DNA of 64,000 bases from Acholoe squamosa. Lineage: Eukaryota > Annelida > Polychaeta > Phyllodocida > Polynoidae. Where the stretch lies: the NCBI GenBank assembly GCA_949317995.1, contig OX439043.1, positions 1,790,501-1,854,500 of the forward strand, read 5' to 3'. This document shows positions 22,958 through 34,825 of the stretch, piece by piece. The first letter of the stretch is position 1. Every line of letters begins with the position of its first letter. The position numbers and the translations under genes are program-made. A model generated the notes under the pieces. It searched no databases. It was not told where the DNA came from and was given only the letters and a program-made list of their open reading frames with translations.

Positions 22958-25900
22958 ATGGCAACCTTCGGAACCACCCTGTTCAGCGGTAAGTTTATCT
23001 TGAACATTCCAACAGAACTTTGTGCTGTAGGTTTTGGCAGAACGTTGTGTTGAATTACAGGCATTTCCTGAAGTTACACATCTAAGTCTAAATAGAGTAT
23101 TTTAGAGCCTATATTGGTAGTTCCTGAATTGGTGAGATTTCCTGATCCTTTAAATCTTCCTTTACCGAACATGCATTTCTGCTAGTTAATCACCGATATT
23201 TAGTACTCTCTCTCTCCCTCAAAAATTAGTGAAATCCTAAGATTTTCTCAGAGATTGCTCTATGGCATGTGGTCTCTGCACATCAAACCACTAGTCTTTA
23301 CTCTGGTTTGCTGAAATATGGTGAGCCTCTAAACATGGCAGAGAATTATTGAAAGTTTAGGCCAATTGTGAACAGTATCTAAGGCAAAAATCATGAAGAA
23401 TGCAAAATAATTTAATTTTTTTTTAGCGAAAATCTACTTTAGAGAGTTTTTAATGCTACTCTCATGCATTCTAGGCAAAAATATTGGTAAGTTTATTTTT
23501 AACATGGCAATGGACACACTGATTTTACATAGTTAGAGATACCATGGTAACCAAATTGAAGATGTAGCATGTGACCCTCAAATTTGAAAAATAACACACT
23601 TTAAAATCTACAATAGGCTTTTTATTCCATATGAATTGATAAAAAGAGTCCTGAAATATCATTGTTTGAAGTTAGATTAAATCACCACCTTCTGACATGT
23701 TGTATTATCACTATCATATCTCCCTTATTTTGATAGATACAGGCAATCAGGGTTTCATGACTTTTTGCCCACATGCTAAGCTTATACCGTTACTATTTGA
23801 CTTCTAATAGGAATATCAATATGATTCCAACAGCTTTTAAAAGATAATGACATCCCCTTTAGGCCAAAAACCAGGTACAAACACCTTGGTAATGGAGGAG
23901 TTAAGGGCAGCTAATGCAGAGGTACAGCATTCCCTTGGTTCTACCTATAGCAAGGAATGTACACAGACCCTGAACATCAGACTTTGTTAGGAATTATTGT
24001 AACTACAGGAGTCAATGAAGTAGGAGAGTGGGGAATCATAGCACTATCGTAGGGAGAATGCAAAAGTTTAAAATTCAACATCTTGGTTAGTTAGAGCATA
24101 AAACAAAAGGGAGTTCAGCAAAAGTCATGTTTTAGATAATTTCTTTTTTTTGTTGTTGTTGCCAGCATGTGTCATACACTGTTAATGACGTCATTGAAAT
24201 AATGGTAGAATCCATGTCCCAAGTTGCTGGAATCCGTTATTATCGTCATAGAGATTCCTGGTCATCGTGCTGCCCCCTGGGGTTTCTCGTAAAGACTACA
24301 CTGGTTCACTGCAATATGACTATGGTGGTTCACTGTTCAGTTTTACAAGGATCCTTGTAGATTTATCTTTGCGATCGGCAGAATGTGGGGTTGAGCCTCT
24401 TGTACACAAAAATGCCCATTTTCCACTGCCCGATATTGCCCCTCCGATAGACCCTCACCACCACCATTGAAACCTATAATAACTCAGGTGTCGGCAACGT
24501 TAGAACAAGGGTGCTGCTGTTACTTTGTCATCGTGTAGACTCAAATACCCCCTAGTAAGGCCACTTCACATACTAACTAGTCACCTTACCTATCAACTTG
24601 TTACGTCATAATTGTCAAATATTGCCTATACAGACTATCTACTCGATTGAGGTATAAGTGGATAGTTTGTATGTAGGATACTTATCATACACTGAGTCTT
24701 TAACACATTATATCAGAGCTGTTGCTAGGCAACATCCACCTAGCAACAAAATGATGTTGCTGTATTGAGTTCAGTTGGAATACAAAATGCATGTCTTATG
24801 TCGAATTCCTTTTCGATGATGCCATGAGATACCCTTTTGCTCTACTCTTGTGTTACCGAAAAGGTCAATAAAGATTTACATCAGCTCATATCAATGCCTT
24901 TTATATTTCAGGGATAGCAATCCTGAAGTCGGCCATGATGTTTCTACTGATGGCACTGCACGTTACACCACTACCGATACCACCAGAGGGAACTCCCTCA
25001 TTTAATGAACATGCCCAGTCCAAGACCGTCCACAGATATCCTTTGTCTGAAAGCGCCAAGAGCCTAGCAGACGTCATGAAAAGACTACACAACCTGCAGA
25101 TTGTATCAAGAAACATTAACGACCACGTAACAGACAATGCATACAACTTTAGAGACAATATGAAATATAACCCAGGTACAAGTCACTATCATGACACAAA
25201 GATGCAGAATGTGAAGCGGCATAACAGCGGCATCATACATAATGGCGGTATCGTACAAAGACTGGTGACGCCATGTATGGGAGGCACAGCGAGGAGTGCC
25301 AAGGTACACCCAGCGCACATACAGCCACACAACCTGACACCACGTGACTACATTCAGGGGTTGTCACATGACTCCATGGCCACCAGTCGTCATGTCGCCG
25401 GCATACGTAAACAGTACAAGGAGACGATGCTCGCTGGCATCCCACCATCCACAACAAGCATCTTCTATTCAGAGCAGCTAGGGGCAAGGAGAGAAGTACT
25501 AAAACAGGCAAGAACAGTAAGTAGTTAGCTTTCCTCTCATATAGGGTGTAAGCGGGACTGGAGCTAGTTTCTGGTGACACGCACTGATAAGAGCTGATAA
25601 GATGGAAGTGGTTGTTATCCAGTAACAAGGTACCCATCATACCATCTCTTATCAGTGTATTTTGACACTTTTAGAAAAGCCAGCAAAATTCAAAGTGGTG
25701 GATCCACTGGGTGTGGGTTTAGAATCCTGCAAGGTACAGTATAGGATGACCTGCTTTTGGTCATTTTTGGCCTTTTATGTTTGACCTTTTCACAAATCGG
25801 CCTTGGATGGACCCATAGGGCCTGGACATATTTACTCACAGCTTACAATGCATGAATTCACCACCATCATTGCATTACATTCATGAATTGATCTTATCTC

Positions 25901-26439
25901 TTCCACTGGAACACATGTGACCTTAATAATCATGTCATATAGAACATTCTCCCAAAAAATGATATTTGTACTAATTTCACATTGTACACTGTCATAAAGT
26001 GTTTGTTCTGCTTAAAAACTAGCGACCATTTAAGTCAAACTATGGCAACACAGATTTTCAAACAAACGTAAACTTAATTTGTTTTTCTTTCCCCCAGGCT
26101 GAGAAGTCATTGATGGTGGTTTATATTGAGTTGGCTCGACTCGGCCACGACCTGTCCCAGGTTCTAGTGTGGCAACCGTCCACCAGGGGCACCACCATCA
26201 CATCGTCCTTGGACCACATAGTGGAAGGTGTGGTCCTTAACCTGCTTTGTGGGGTCAAGGTCGTATTGGGGTCACTGAAGACGCCCGAAAGCAGTATTCT
26301 GGAGGAGATTGTGCAGATGGAGTCACTTCCTGTTCCAGAGTCAACAGCGCTGAGGTACTTGGCAGTATATGAGCTACTGTACCAGTTAGAATTACTGCTC
26401 CAGGATGTCAGTGTATTACTTGGTGCTCTCGGTGTATGA
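22958..26439 (+). CDS. Secreted helix-rich protein, candidate long-chain helical cytokine (3 exons)
   Basis: Seen: exon 1 22958-22988 (donor GTAAGT, phase 1), exon 2 24912-25516 (acceptor TTTCAG, donor GTAAGT, phase 0), exon 3 26098-26439 (acceptor CCCCCAG). Phases match at both joins and give 325 residues. Residues 1-35 look like a signal peptide: hydrophobic core AILKSAMMFLLMALHV, then a Pro-rich cleavage zone. After it come an amphipathic helix (SLADVMKRLHNLQIVSRNIN), a long His/Arg-rich linker, and three more Leu-rich helices, the last reading LAVYELLYQLELLLQDVSVL near the C-terminus. Only two mature cysteines are obvious (one in each of the last two exons), and I see no N-glycosylation motif. 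Signal peptide, four helices, a long first crossover and three exons are the plan of IL-6/LIF/CNTF-type class I cytokines, but there is no diagnostic motif, so assignment is inference. A helical hormone precursor is the alternative. Gene structure is firmer (about 0.85) than family. Confidence 0.75.
22989..24911 (+). other. Intron 1 of the cytokine-like gene
   Basis: 1923-bp intron, GT...AG. AT-rich, with a diverged copy of the 10701-10795 repeat at about 24250-24360. No other exon seen, though an unrecognised micro-exon cannot be excluded. Confidence 0.75.
25517..26097 (+). other. Intron 2 of the cytokine-like gene, with a dispersed repeat
   Basis: 581-bp intron. Positions ~25545-25735 are a copy of a ~200-bp repeat also present at ~35155-35355 in the same orientation (shared AACAAGGTACCCAT, CTTATCAGTGT, AGCAAAATTC and TGGATCCACTGG). 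The insertion does not touch the splice sites. Confidence 0.75.
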
Positions 26440-26450
26440 AATTTAGCTGT

Positions 26451-26459
26451 TATTTATCA
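26451..26459 (+). promoter_or_regulatory. AU-rich element candidate in 3' UTR
   Basis: TTATTTATC lies 11 bases after the stop of the cytokine-like gene and matches the UUAUUUA core of mRNA-destabilising AU-rich elements, common in cytokine mRNAs. A single short match in AT-rich DNA is weak evidence. I found no canonical AATAAA in the next ~250 bases. Confidence 0.35.
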
Positions 26460-26794
26460 ATTTTTATATTGTTTCATACAGCAATCTTCTTTGGGAGAGA
26501 TTTTGTGATAATTTGAGTAAATCTTTTGAAAATTTGAAAAAAAAAACATATCATTGACTGCTTTTTGAATTAATGCGTACATAGTTAAGGGGGATGAATT
26601 CTTGGCAAAAATCATGAATCTTATTATAGAGGGTCCCTTTATAGAAATGAGTAAGCAAATAGTTTTTGAGTATTATGCTTGGCTATTCACAATGTATCGA
26701 CCCAGCAGGGTCGGCACGATGCTTTAATTTTGCAGCCCTTCTTTTGATGAAAAAAATTATTCATGTTGTGGGAGACAAGTGGCTTCTTAATGGT

Positions 26795-29700
26795 TAAATG
26801 TGATATAAATTGTTCATGTTGAGGTGACCTGAGGGATGTTAGGAGGTTAATGTGATAAAAATTGTTCATGTTGAGGGAGACCTGAGGGATGTTAGGAGGT
26901 TAATGTGATACAAATTGTTCATGTTGAGGTGACTAGGGATGTTAGGAGTTAATGTGATACAAATTGTTCATATTGAGGTTACCTGAGGGATGTTAGGAAG
27001 TAAATGTGATATAAATTGTTCATGTTGAGGAGACCTGAGGGATGTTAGGAGTTAATGTGATATAAATTATTCATGTTGAGGAGACCTGAGGGATGTTAGG
27101 AGGTTAATGTGATATAAATTGTTCATGTTGAGGAGACCTGAGGGATGTTAGGAGGTTAATGTGATATAAATTGTTCATGTTGAGGAGACCTGAGGGATGT
27201 TAGGAGTTAATGTGATACAAATTGTTTATGTTGAGGAGACCTGAGGGATGTTAGGAGGTTAATGTGATACAAATTGTTAATGTTGAGGTGACTAGGGATG
27301 TTAGGAGTTAATGTGATACAAATTGTTAATGTTGAGGGAGACCTGAGAGATGTTAGGAGGTTAATGTGATATAAATTGTTCATGTTGAGGAGACCTGAGG
27401 GATGTTAGGAGGTTAATGTGATACAAATTGTTCACGTTGAAGTGACCTGAGGGATGTTAGGAGGTTAATGTGATACAAATTGTTCATGTTGAGGGAGACC
27501 TGAGGGTTGTTAGGAGGGATGTTAGGAGTTAATGTGATACAAATTGTTCATGTTGAGGTGACCTGAGGGTTGTTAGGAGGTTAATGTGATACAAATTGTT
27601 CATGTTGAGGAGACCTGAGGGTTGTTAGGAGGTTAATGTGATACATATTGTTCATGTTGAGGAGACCTGAGGGATGTTTAAGAGTTAATGTGATACAAAT
27701 TGTTAATGTTGACGGAGACCTGAGAGATGTTAGGAGTTAATGTGATACAAATTGTTCATGTTGAGGGAGACCTGACAGATGTTTAAGAGTTAATGTGATA
27801 CAAATTGTTAATGTTGACGGAGACCTGAGAGATGTTAGGAGTTAATGTGATACAAATTGTTCATGTTGAGGGAGACCTGAGAGATGTTTAAGAGTTAATG
27901 TGATACAAATTGTTAATGTTGACGGAGACCTGAGAGATGTTAGAAGTTAATGTGATACAAATTGTTCATGTTGAGGGAGACCTGAGGGATGTTAGGATTT
28001 AATGTGATACAAATTGTTCATGTTGAGGGAGACCTGAGAGATGTTTAAGAGTTAATGTGATACAAATTGTTAATGTTGACGGAGACCTGAGAGATGTTAG
28101 GAGTTAATGTGATACAAATTGTTCATGTTGAGGGAGACCTGAGGGATATTAGGATGTTAATGTGATACAAATTGTTCATGTTGAGGGAGACCTGAGGGAT
28201 GTTAGGAGTTAATGTGATACAAATTGTTAATGTTGACAGAGACCTGAGGGATGTTAGGAGTTAATGTGATACAAAGTGTTAGTGTTGAGGCGACTAGGGA
28301 TGTTAGGAGTTAATGTGATACAAATTGTTCATGTTGAGGTGACCTGACGGTTGTTAGGAGGTTAATGTGATACAAATTGTTCATGTTGAGGAGACCTGAG
28401 GGTTGTTAGGAGGTTAATGTGATACATATTGTTCACGTTGAGGAGACCTGAGGGATGTTAGGAGTTAATGTGATACAAATTGTTCATGTTGAGGGAGATC
28501 TGAGGGATGTTAGGAGTTAATGTGATACAAATTGTTCATGTTGACGGAGACCTGAGAGATGTTAGGAGTTAATGTGATACAAATTGTTCATGTTGAGGGA
28601 GACCTGAGGGATGTTAGGAGTTAATGTGATACAAATTGTTAATGTTGACAGAGACCTGAGGAATGTTAGGAGTTAATGTGATACAAATTGTTAATGTTGA
28701 GGCGACTAGGGATGTTAGGAGTTAATGTGATACAATTTGTTCATGTTGAGGTGACCTGAGGGTTGTTAGGAGGTTAATGTGATACAAATTGTTCATGTTG
28801 AGGAGACCTGAGGGTTGTTAGGAGGTTAATGTGATACATATTGTTCATGTTGAGGAGACCTGAGGGATGTTAGGAGTTAATGTGATACAAATTGTTCATG
28901 TTGAGGGAGACCTGAGGGATGTTAGGAGTTAATGTGATACAAATTGTTAATGTTGACGGAGACCTGAGAGATGTTAGGAGTTAATGTGATACAATTTGTT
29001 CATGTTGAGGGAGACCTGAGGGATCTTAGGAGTTAATGTGATACAAATTGTTAATGTTGACAGAGACCTGAGGGATGTTAGGAGGTTAATGTGATATAAA
29101 TTGTTCATGTTGAGGGACAGCTGAGGGTTGTTAGGAGGTTAATGTGATATAAATTGTTCATGTTGAGGGACACCTGAGGGTTGTTAGGAGGTTAATGTGA
29201 TACATATTGTTCATGTTGAGGAGACCTGAGGGATGTTAGGAGTTAATGTGATACAAATTGTTAATGTTGACAGAGACCTGAGAGATGTTAGGAGTTAATG
29301 TGATACAAATTGTTAGTGTTGAGGCGACTAGGGATGTTAGGAGTTAATGTGATACAAATTGTTCATGTTGAGGTGACCTGAGGGTTGTTAGGAGGTTAAT
29401 GTGATACAAATTGTTCATGTTGAGGAGACCTGAGGGTTGTTAGGAGGTTAATGTGATACATATTGTTCACGTTGAGGAGACCTGAGGGATTTTAGGAGTT
29501 AATGTGATACAAATTGTTCATGTTGAGGGAGACCTGAGGGATGTTAGGAGTTAATGTGATACAAATTGTTCATGTTGACGGAGACCTGAGAGATGTTAGG
29601 AGTTAATGTGATACAAATTGTTCATGTTGAGGGAGACCTGAGGGATATTAGGATGTTAATGTGATACAAATTGTTCATGTTGAGGGAGACCTGAGGGATG

Positions 29701-31150
29701 TTAGGAGTTAATGTGATACAAATTGTTAATGTTGACAGAGACCTGAGGGATGTTAGGAGTTAATGTGATACAAATTGTTAATTTTGAGGCGACTAGGGAT
29801 GTTAGGAGTTAATGTGATACAATTTGTTCATGTTGAGGTGACCTGAGGGTTGTTAGGAGGTTAATGTGATACAAATTGTTCATGTTGAGGAGACCTGAGG
29901 GTTGTTAGGAGGTTAATGTGATACATATTGTTCATGTTGAGGAGACCTGAGGGATGTTAGGAGTTAATGTGATACAAATTGTTCATGTTGAGGGAGACCT
30001 GAGGGATGTTAGGAGTTAATGTGATACAAATTGTTAATGTTGACGGAGACTTTGAGAGATGTTAGGAGTTAATGTGATACAAATTGTTCATGTTGAGGGA
30101 GACCTGAGGGATGTTAGGAGTTAATGTGATACAAATTGTTAATGTTGACAGAGACCTGAGGGATGTTAGGAGGTTAATGTGATATAAATTGTTCATGTTG
30201 AGGGACACCTGAGGGTTGTTAGGAGGTTAATGTGATATAAATTGTTCATGTTGAGGGACACCTGAGGGTTGTTAGGAGGTTAATGTGATATAAATTGTTC
30301 ATGTTGAGGGAGACCTGAGGGTTGTTAGGAGGTTAATGTGATATAAATTGTTCATGTTGAGGGAGACCTGAGGGTTGTTAGGATGTTAATGTGATATAAA
30401 TTGTTCATGTTGAGGGAGACCTCTGGGTTTTTTAGAGGTTAATGTGATACAAATTGTTAATGTTGAGATGACTAGGGATGTTAGGAGGTTAATGTGATAT
30501 AAATTGTTCATGTTGAGGGAGACCTGAGAGATGTTAGGAGGTTAATGTGATCTAAATTGTTCATGTTGAGGGAGACCTGAGAGATGTTAGGAGGTTAATG
30601 TGATATAAATTGTTCATGTTGAGGGAGACCTGAGGGATGTTAGGAGGTTAATGTGATACAAATTGTTTACGTTGAGGAGACCTGATGGATGTTAGGACGT
30701 TAATGTGATATAAATTGTTCATGTTGAGGGAGACCTGAGGGTTGTTAGGAGGTTAATGTGATATAAATTGTGCATGTTGAGGAGACCTGAGGGATGTTAG
30801 GAGTTAATGTGATACAAATTGTTCATGTTGAGGGAGACCTGAGAGCTGTTAGGAGGTTAATGTGATATAATAATATAAATTGTTCATGTTGAGGGAGACC
30901 TGAGGGATGTTAGGAGGTTAATGTGATACAAATTGTTCATGTTGAGGAGACCTGAGGGATGTTAGGAGGTTAATGTGATACAAATTGTTCATGTTGAGGA
31001 GACCTGAGGGATGTTAGGAGTTAATGTGATACAAATTGTTCATGTTGAGGAGACCTGAGGGATGTTAGGAGTTAATATGATATAAATTGTTCATGTTGAG
31101 GGAGACCTGAGGGTTGTTAGGAGGTTAATGTGATACAAATTAATAATATT
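26795..31150. repeat. 53-54-bp satellite, about 80 copies
   Basis: Head-to-tail units of GTTAATGTGATACAAATTGT, TCATGTTGAGGGAGACC and TGAGGGATGTTAGGAG. Unit variants (GGCGACTAGGG, GACGGAGACC, GTGATACATATTG) recur in the same order about 1.03-1.09 kb apart (28281 and 29315; 28693 and 29780), which shows higher-order repeat growth in the middle. The outer units, especially on the right, carry ATATAAATT and GGACACC variants. The array starts about 350 bp after the cytokine-like gene. Confidence 0.97.
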
Positions 31151-31450
31151 GAGGGTTATTGTGTGTGTACCGGTATATAAGGAGCCATCTGGTGTGGCTG
31201 GTGAGTCCTGTTGCTGGTTGTTCCTAAGGATTCGGATAGGTGGCATCACTGATCAGCCGCTATGTCAGAGGCCCTTCAGGCCTTTGTGCTTTAACATACT
31301 ATGCTTCCCATTATCTTATATAAAGGGTAGCCGCTTTTGTGTATCACCCAAATAAACCTTTAGCATACACTCAGAATACTGTCTTCGTCTTACTTTCGGA
31401 TAGCAAGACCCGAACCACTAATCTAGTAGATTAAATCATTACAACTACTT
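31151..31450 (+). repeat. Possible solo LTR
   Basis: TATATAAGG near 31173 is followed ~175 bp later by an AATAAA signal at 31351, then a GTCTTCGTCTTACTTTCGG stretch like an LTR U5, ending near ATTACA. The order promoter, poly(A) signal, U5 suggests a solo LTR. I could not fix ends or a target duplication. Confidence 0.3.
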
Positions 31451-32170
31451 GTCAAACATCTTTGATAATATTTAAAAGCAAGGTGTTCCAAATATGTCCA
31501 ATGCAACATTTCATTCACCCATTGATAATAAGCTATTCAATTACACAGACAATAGAAAACGCAACTCATACCTTTATTTGTTTTTCCCAGTGGAATTTAT
31601 ATAATACTTTAAATATTGAATACCAACATTCAGAATCACCTACATTGTAGGTGAATATCATAATAAACAGCAATGGGAGACACACCCACATATATAGCAA
31701 TTACCTTGTTGGTGATTTATGTAAATTTATACGCTACTCACACACTCACTGAATTGCCATCTTAACTTCTAAGTGATCCTACTCAATAGTTTGTTAATGC
31801 GTTACACCCGCAAGTCATTGATCATAATGCCTTAAGTCTGCCCGGAACTAATGGTGTTCATCGGTTGGTAAAATGTCAGCACACTCTACAAAGCCCCTGA
31901 AACCCCCTTTTCTTTTGATTTTCTTTTCCAGATTTTACTCGAGTGAAATCATCCTAAATTCAGGTATCCAGATACCTCGCCGAAGGATGATAATTAAAAA
32001 ACTTGGGCCTTATTTAAAAAAAAAGGGTCTGGAAAAGAAAATCTCTAGTATGTGAGTATTCGAACCAGAAACTGTGACTTTAAATGAACCCAGATGAAAC
32101 TATAATCTAAAATTCATATACACTCTGTGCCTGCCCAAAAAAGGGACTGCCATACATATTTTACACAGTA

Positions 32171-33031
32171 CACTGCAAAAATGGTGTTTAGATTTTAAAC
32201 ACGTTTAAAACCTAAACATATAGGTGTCTCATCGACTACACATTTAGGAAATGAACACTTTTTTCTAACTACATAAACATTTATGCTAAACATGTTTAGA
32301 TGTTTAGAGTTGAGACAGTTGAATAATAGGTTTTTAGATTTAAACATCAATATGTTTAGATACTTGGACGTTGAATCCACACCGGGTAGCAGCACTACCT
32401 TTGACTGGACTACAGTTATACTCAATTGTTGTTGTGACAGATGTCCCAAAATCCCATTTTTATCATGGTTTCATTTCATAGAATGTCATGTGAATAGAAA
32501 GGGCAATAGAAAATTGACTAGATTCACCTCCTGCCACCATTATTACCATAAAATAATCAATAAACTCCATGACTGACACCTATTTGATGTTATTCTGGAA
32601 TAGATAAGGCAATGTCCTTCTGCCAAGCTGTTGTACTTTCTCAAGTCTCTCATTCTGATGCAGTGTTTAATATATGTACACATATATAGCTGTGGCTGAC
32701 ATCTTTGGAGACTTTGACAAGTAAATACCTGCCGATGTCCCCCCCCTAGAAAATGAGAAAAAAAATATATCTCTGTTTTTTAATGCATATATGTTTGCAA
32801 ACCTTAACTCTCCAAATCATTTAAACATCTAAACATAAAAATTCATAAACACCTAAACACAAACATTTATATATCTAAACACAAAGTTTTAACCTAAACA
32901 CCTACATTTCTAAACACTTGAGCTAAGCACATTGTTTGGTTAAACATGTTTAGGAAATTAATGTGATTACAAAAACGTTGCAAGAATATGTTTAGAATTT
33001 TGTTTATGATCTAAACACCATTTTTGCAGTG
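32171..33031. mobile_element. TIR element with CACTGCAAAAA ends (non-autonomous)
   Basis: Perfect 23-bp terminal inverted repeats: 32171-32193 starts CACTGCAAAAATGGTGTTTA and 33009-33031 is the complement ending TTTTTGCAGTG. TA flanks both sides. The interior (861 bp in all) is AT-rich with many TAAACAT/TGTTTAG motifs in both orientations and has no transposase frame. CACTG termini are known in several cut-and-paste superfamilies and TA flanks in Tc1/mariner-like ones, so I do not assign a superfamily. Confidence 0.85.
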
Positions 33032-33697
33032 TATCACTGTGAGAAGGGCAGATCCCAGCAGGAGGGACTACACTAAAGCCCAATTCATGTTTGGTTTTAG
33101 AAATAAAATGAAAAGATTCCCCGACATTACACCCAATGAGGCCCCGTGAGGGCTGAAACACTCCGAGACATAAGTGACAATTTCAATAGAAATTCTCACT
33201 CACCCTGATGTGGGAGGCCATGTTGGATTCCACCCTAGCATCATGGGACCCACCCAAGGTTCCTTTTTTAGTAAACTTTTTTTATAACACAGACTATCAT
33301 GACATGATGAGTCGTTTTTAATGTTAAAAATGTTGATACATGTATATGGAATCATTTTTATGTGATTCACTGACCTGAAAATACACATCAACCAATCATT
33401 TTGTCACTTTAAGGAATCAAAATTAATGTGGTGATGAAAAAAATTCTAATTTTACTATATTGTGAGAAGATAAGAAGGGCCCTGAGTGTTGGTAATCCAG
33501 CCTTGCCATTCCATTTCAGCAGATCTAGTTCAACCCATACCGGGCACACCCATATATGAGGTGCCCTTGTGCTATAAGCCGCAGCAGTGTCTGAAAAGGT
33601 TTCCATTCCTACCTATAGTCTATAAGTAAAAACCAGTGTACGGGCTGAATCCTAAGTTCCTGAAGCTGCTATAAAGCACACCGGGGGCACACAGCTG

Positions 33698-34825
33698 TTA
33701 GACATTTGGTAGAAATACAACGACTTTCCGTGTTGCTTTGTTCACTTTGCCAGACTTGGTTTTACTACTCAGTACTGACTTTATAGGCTTTCCTTCAGGT
33801 GATAATGCATTAGGCTGACTCTTTCCCTGACTACCCACGAGTGACGCGGTCTTTAAGCTCTCCTCCCACTTGTCCCTGTGTACAACCTCCATACTGGACT
33901 CTTTTATACCCTGTACACCTTCCTCATGGCCCCGCTTGTTAGGATCTGGTTGTTCACCCTGACACTTGGCCTCCTCACAATCCTGTAGCCAGGCTGATAT
34001 CCTGTCAAACAGGTCCTTGCGGTACTTAGTGTCCGTCTTAGTGTTCAATATGTCACTCCCCGTCCTGCTGCTAGTCTCACTTCCTGATGCTGAGAAGGCA
34101 GTGTTTACTTCCACGTTTAGTTCCTGGTCAGTCCTGTAGGTGGCTGAGGCAGTTCTAAGTGGTCGGACGCCTTGTTGTTCACAGAAGGCCTCCGCTTTAC
34201 TGTTAGCCGCTGCACTGTCCAGGAATGACTGGGCCTGTAGTTTCTGTAAGTAGTATGGAACGTGGCTTTTGTCACGCTGCCGCCGCTCCGCCAGCCTTAC
34301 CACGTGTTTGCGGTCCTCGTGTTCCTGACTACGCCGGTCATGGTTACGCTTCATCGCTTCGCGTGGGTCACCCAAACCTTTACGGCACAGAAACTCACAC
34401 AGTTCATCGGTGTCCATGGATGGCTGAGACTTCTGCTTAGAGTACCACCCACTTGCAATGCCCATAATATTGGCTGCAGAGCTTAGCGACCAAGCAGGGG
34501 TCCCTTGGTAACTATGACTACCAAGAGTGTTGCCATAGTAACCAGTAGGTTTTCCAAGACCATTTTGGTATTTACCAATGCTGTCAGGTAGTTTAGCCTG
34601 GTTACCATGGATACCACCTCGGTTACCAAGGCGGTTACTATGATGAAATGAACCAAGACTAGGGGAGGAGAGTGCTGTCTTGTTGACGCCTGGAGAGTGA
34701 TTTTTGAGGTAAGTATCAAATGATGTCATAGTGTGTGACTTAAGGAGTGGACGTCTGGGTGATAATGAGGGACTTGTCGAGCTGTGCGCCTCCAGTTTCT
34801 GCAGCACACGTGTACATCGGTCCAA
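33698..34825 (-). CDS. Last coding exon of an unidentified gene
   Basis: A 375-codon open frame ends in TAA at 33698. On the minus strand it is preceded by TTCCTATTCCCCCCAG, a strong 3' splice site, and the frame runs from the first base after it (phase 0, TTG). There is no initiator ATG at the edge, so this is an internal-to-terminal exon. The product is basic, Ser-rich and probably disordered. Residues ~85-115 have a Gly/Asn/Tyr-rich patch. Residues ~145-205 form a charged helix-prone block (EDRKHVVRLAERRQRDKSHV). Another possible helix is RKDLFDRISAWLQDCEE. I do not recognise the family. Upstream exons should lie at higher coordinates, but I could not find them in the repeat-rich DNA up to 44 kb, and they may lie beyond the LTR element. 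Confidence 0.72.
   Translation of the reverse strand: MDRCTRVLQKLEAHSSTSPSLSPRRPLLKSHTMTSFDTYLKNHSPGVNKTALSSPSLGSFHHSNRLGNRGGIHGNQAKLPDSIGKYQNGLGKPTGYYGNTLGSHSYQGTPAWSLSSAANIMGIASGWYSKQKSQPSMDTDELCEFLCRKGLGDPREAMKRNHDRRSQEHEDRKHVVRLAERRQRDKSHVPYYLQKLQAQSFLDSAAANSKAEAFCEQQGVRPLRTASATYRTDQELNVEVNTAFSASGSETSSRTGSDILNTKTDTKYRKDLFDRISAWLQDCEEAKCQGEQPDPNKRGHEEGVQGIKESSMEVVHRDKWEESLKTASLVGSQGKSQPNALSPEGKPIKSVLSSKTKSGKVNKATRKVVVFLPNV

Noticed and set aside
24169..24470. Possible extra exon in intron 1 of the cytokine-like gene
   Set aside because: The region is a dispersed repeat also found at 10701-10795, and including it would break the phase match between exons 1 and 2.
26795..31150. CRISPR-like or rDNA-spacer array
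   Set aside because: No spacers, no rRNA sequence nearby; ordinary satellite.
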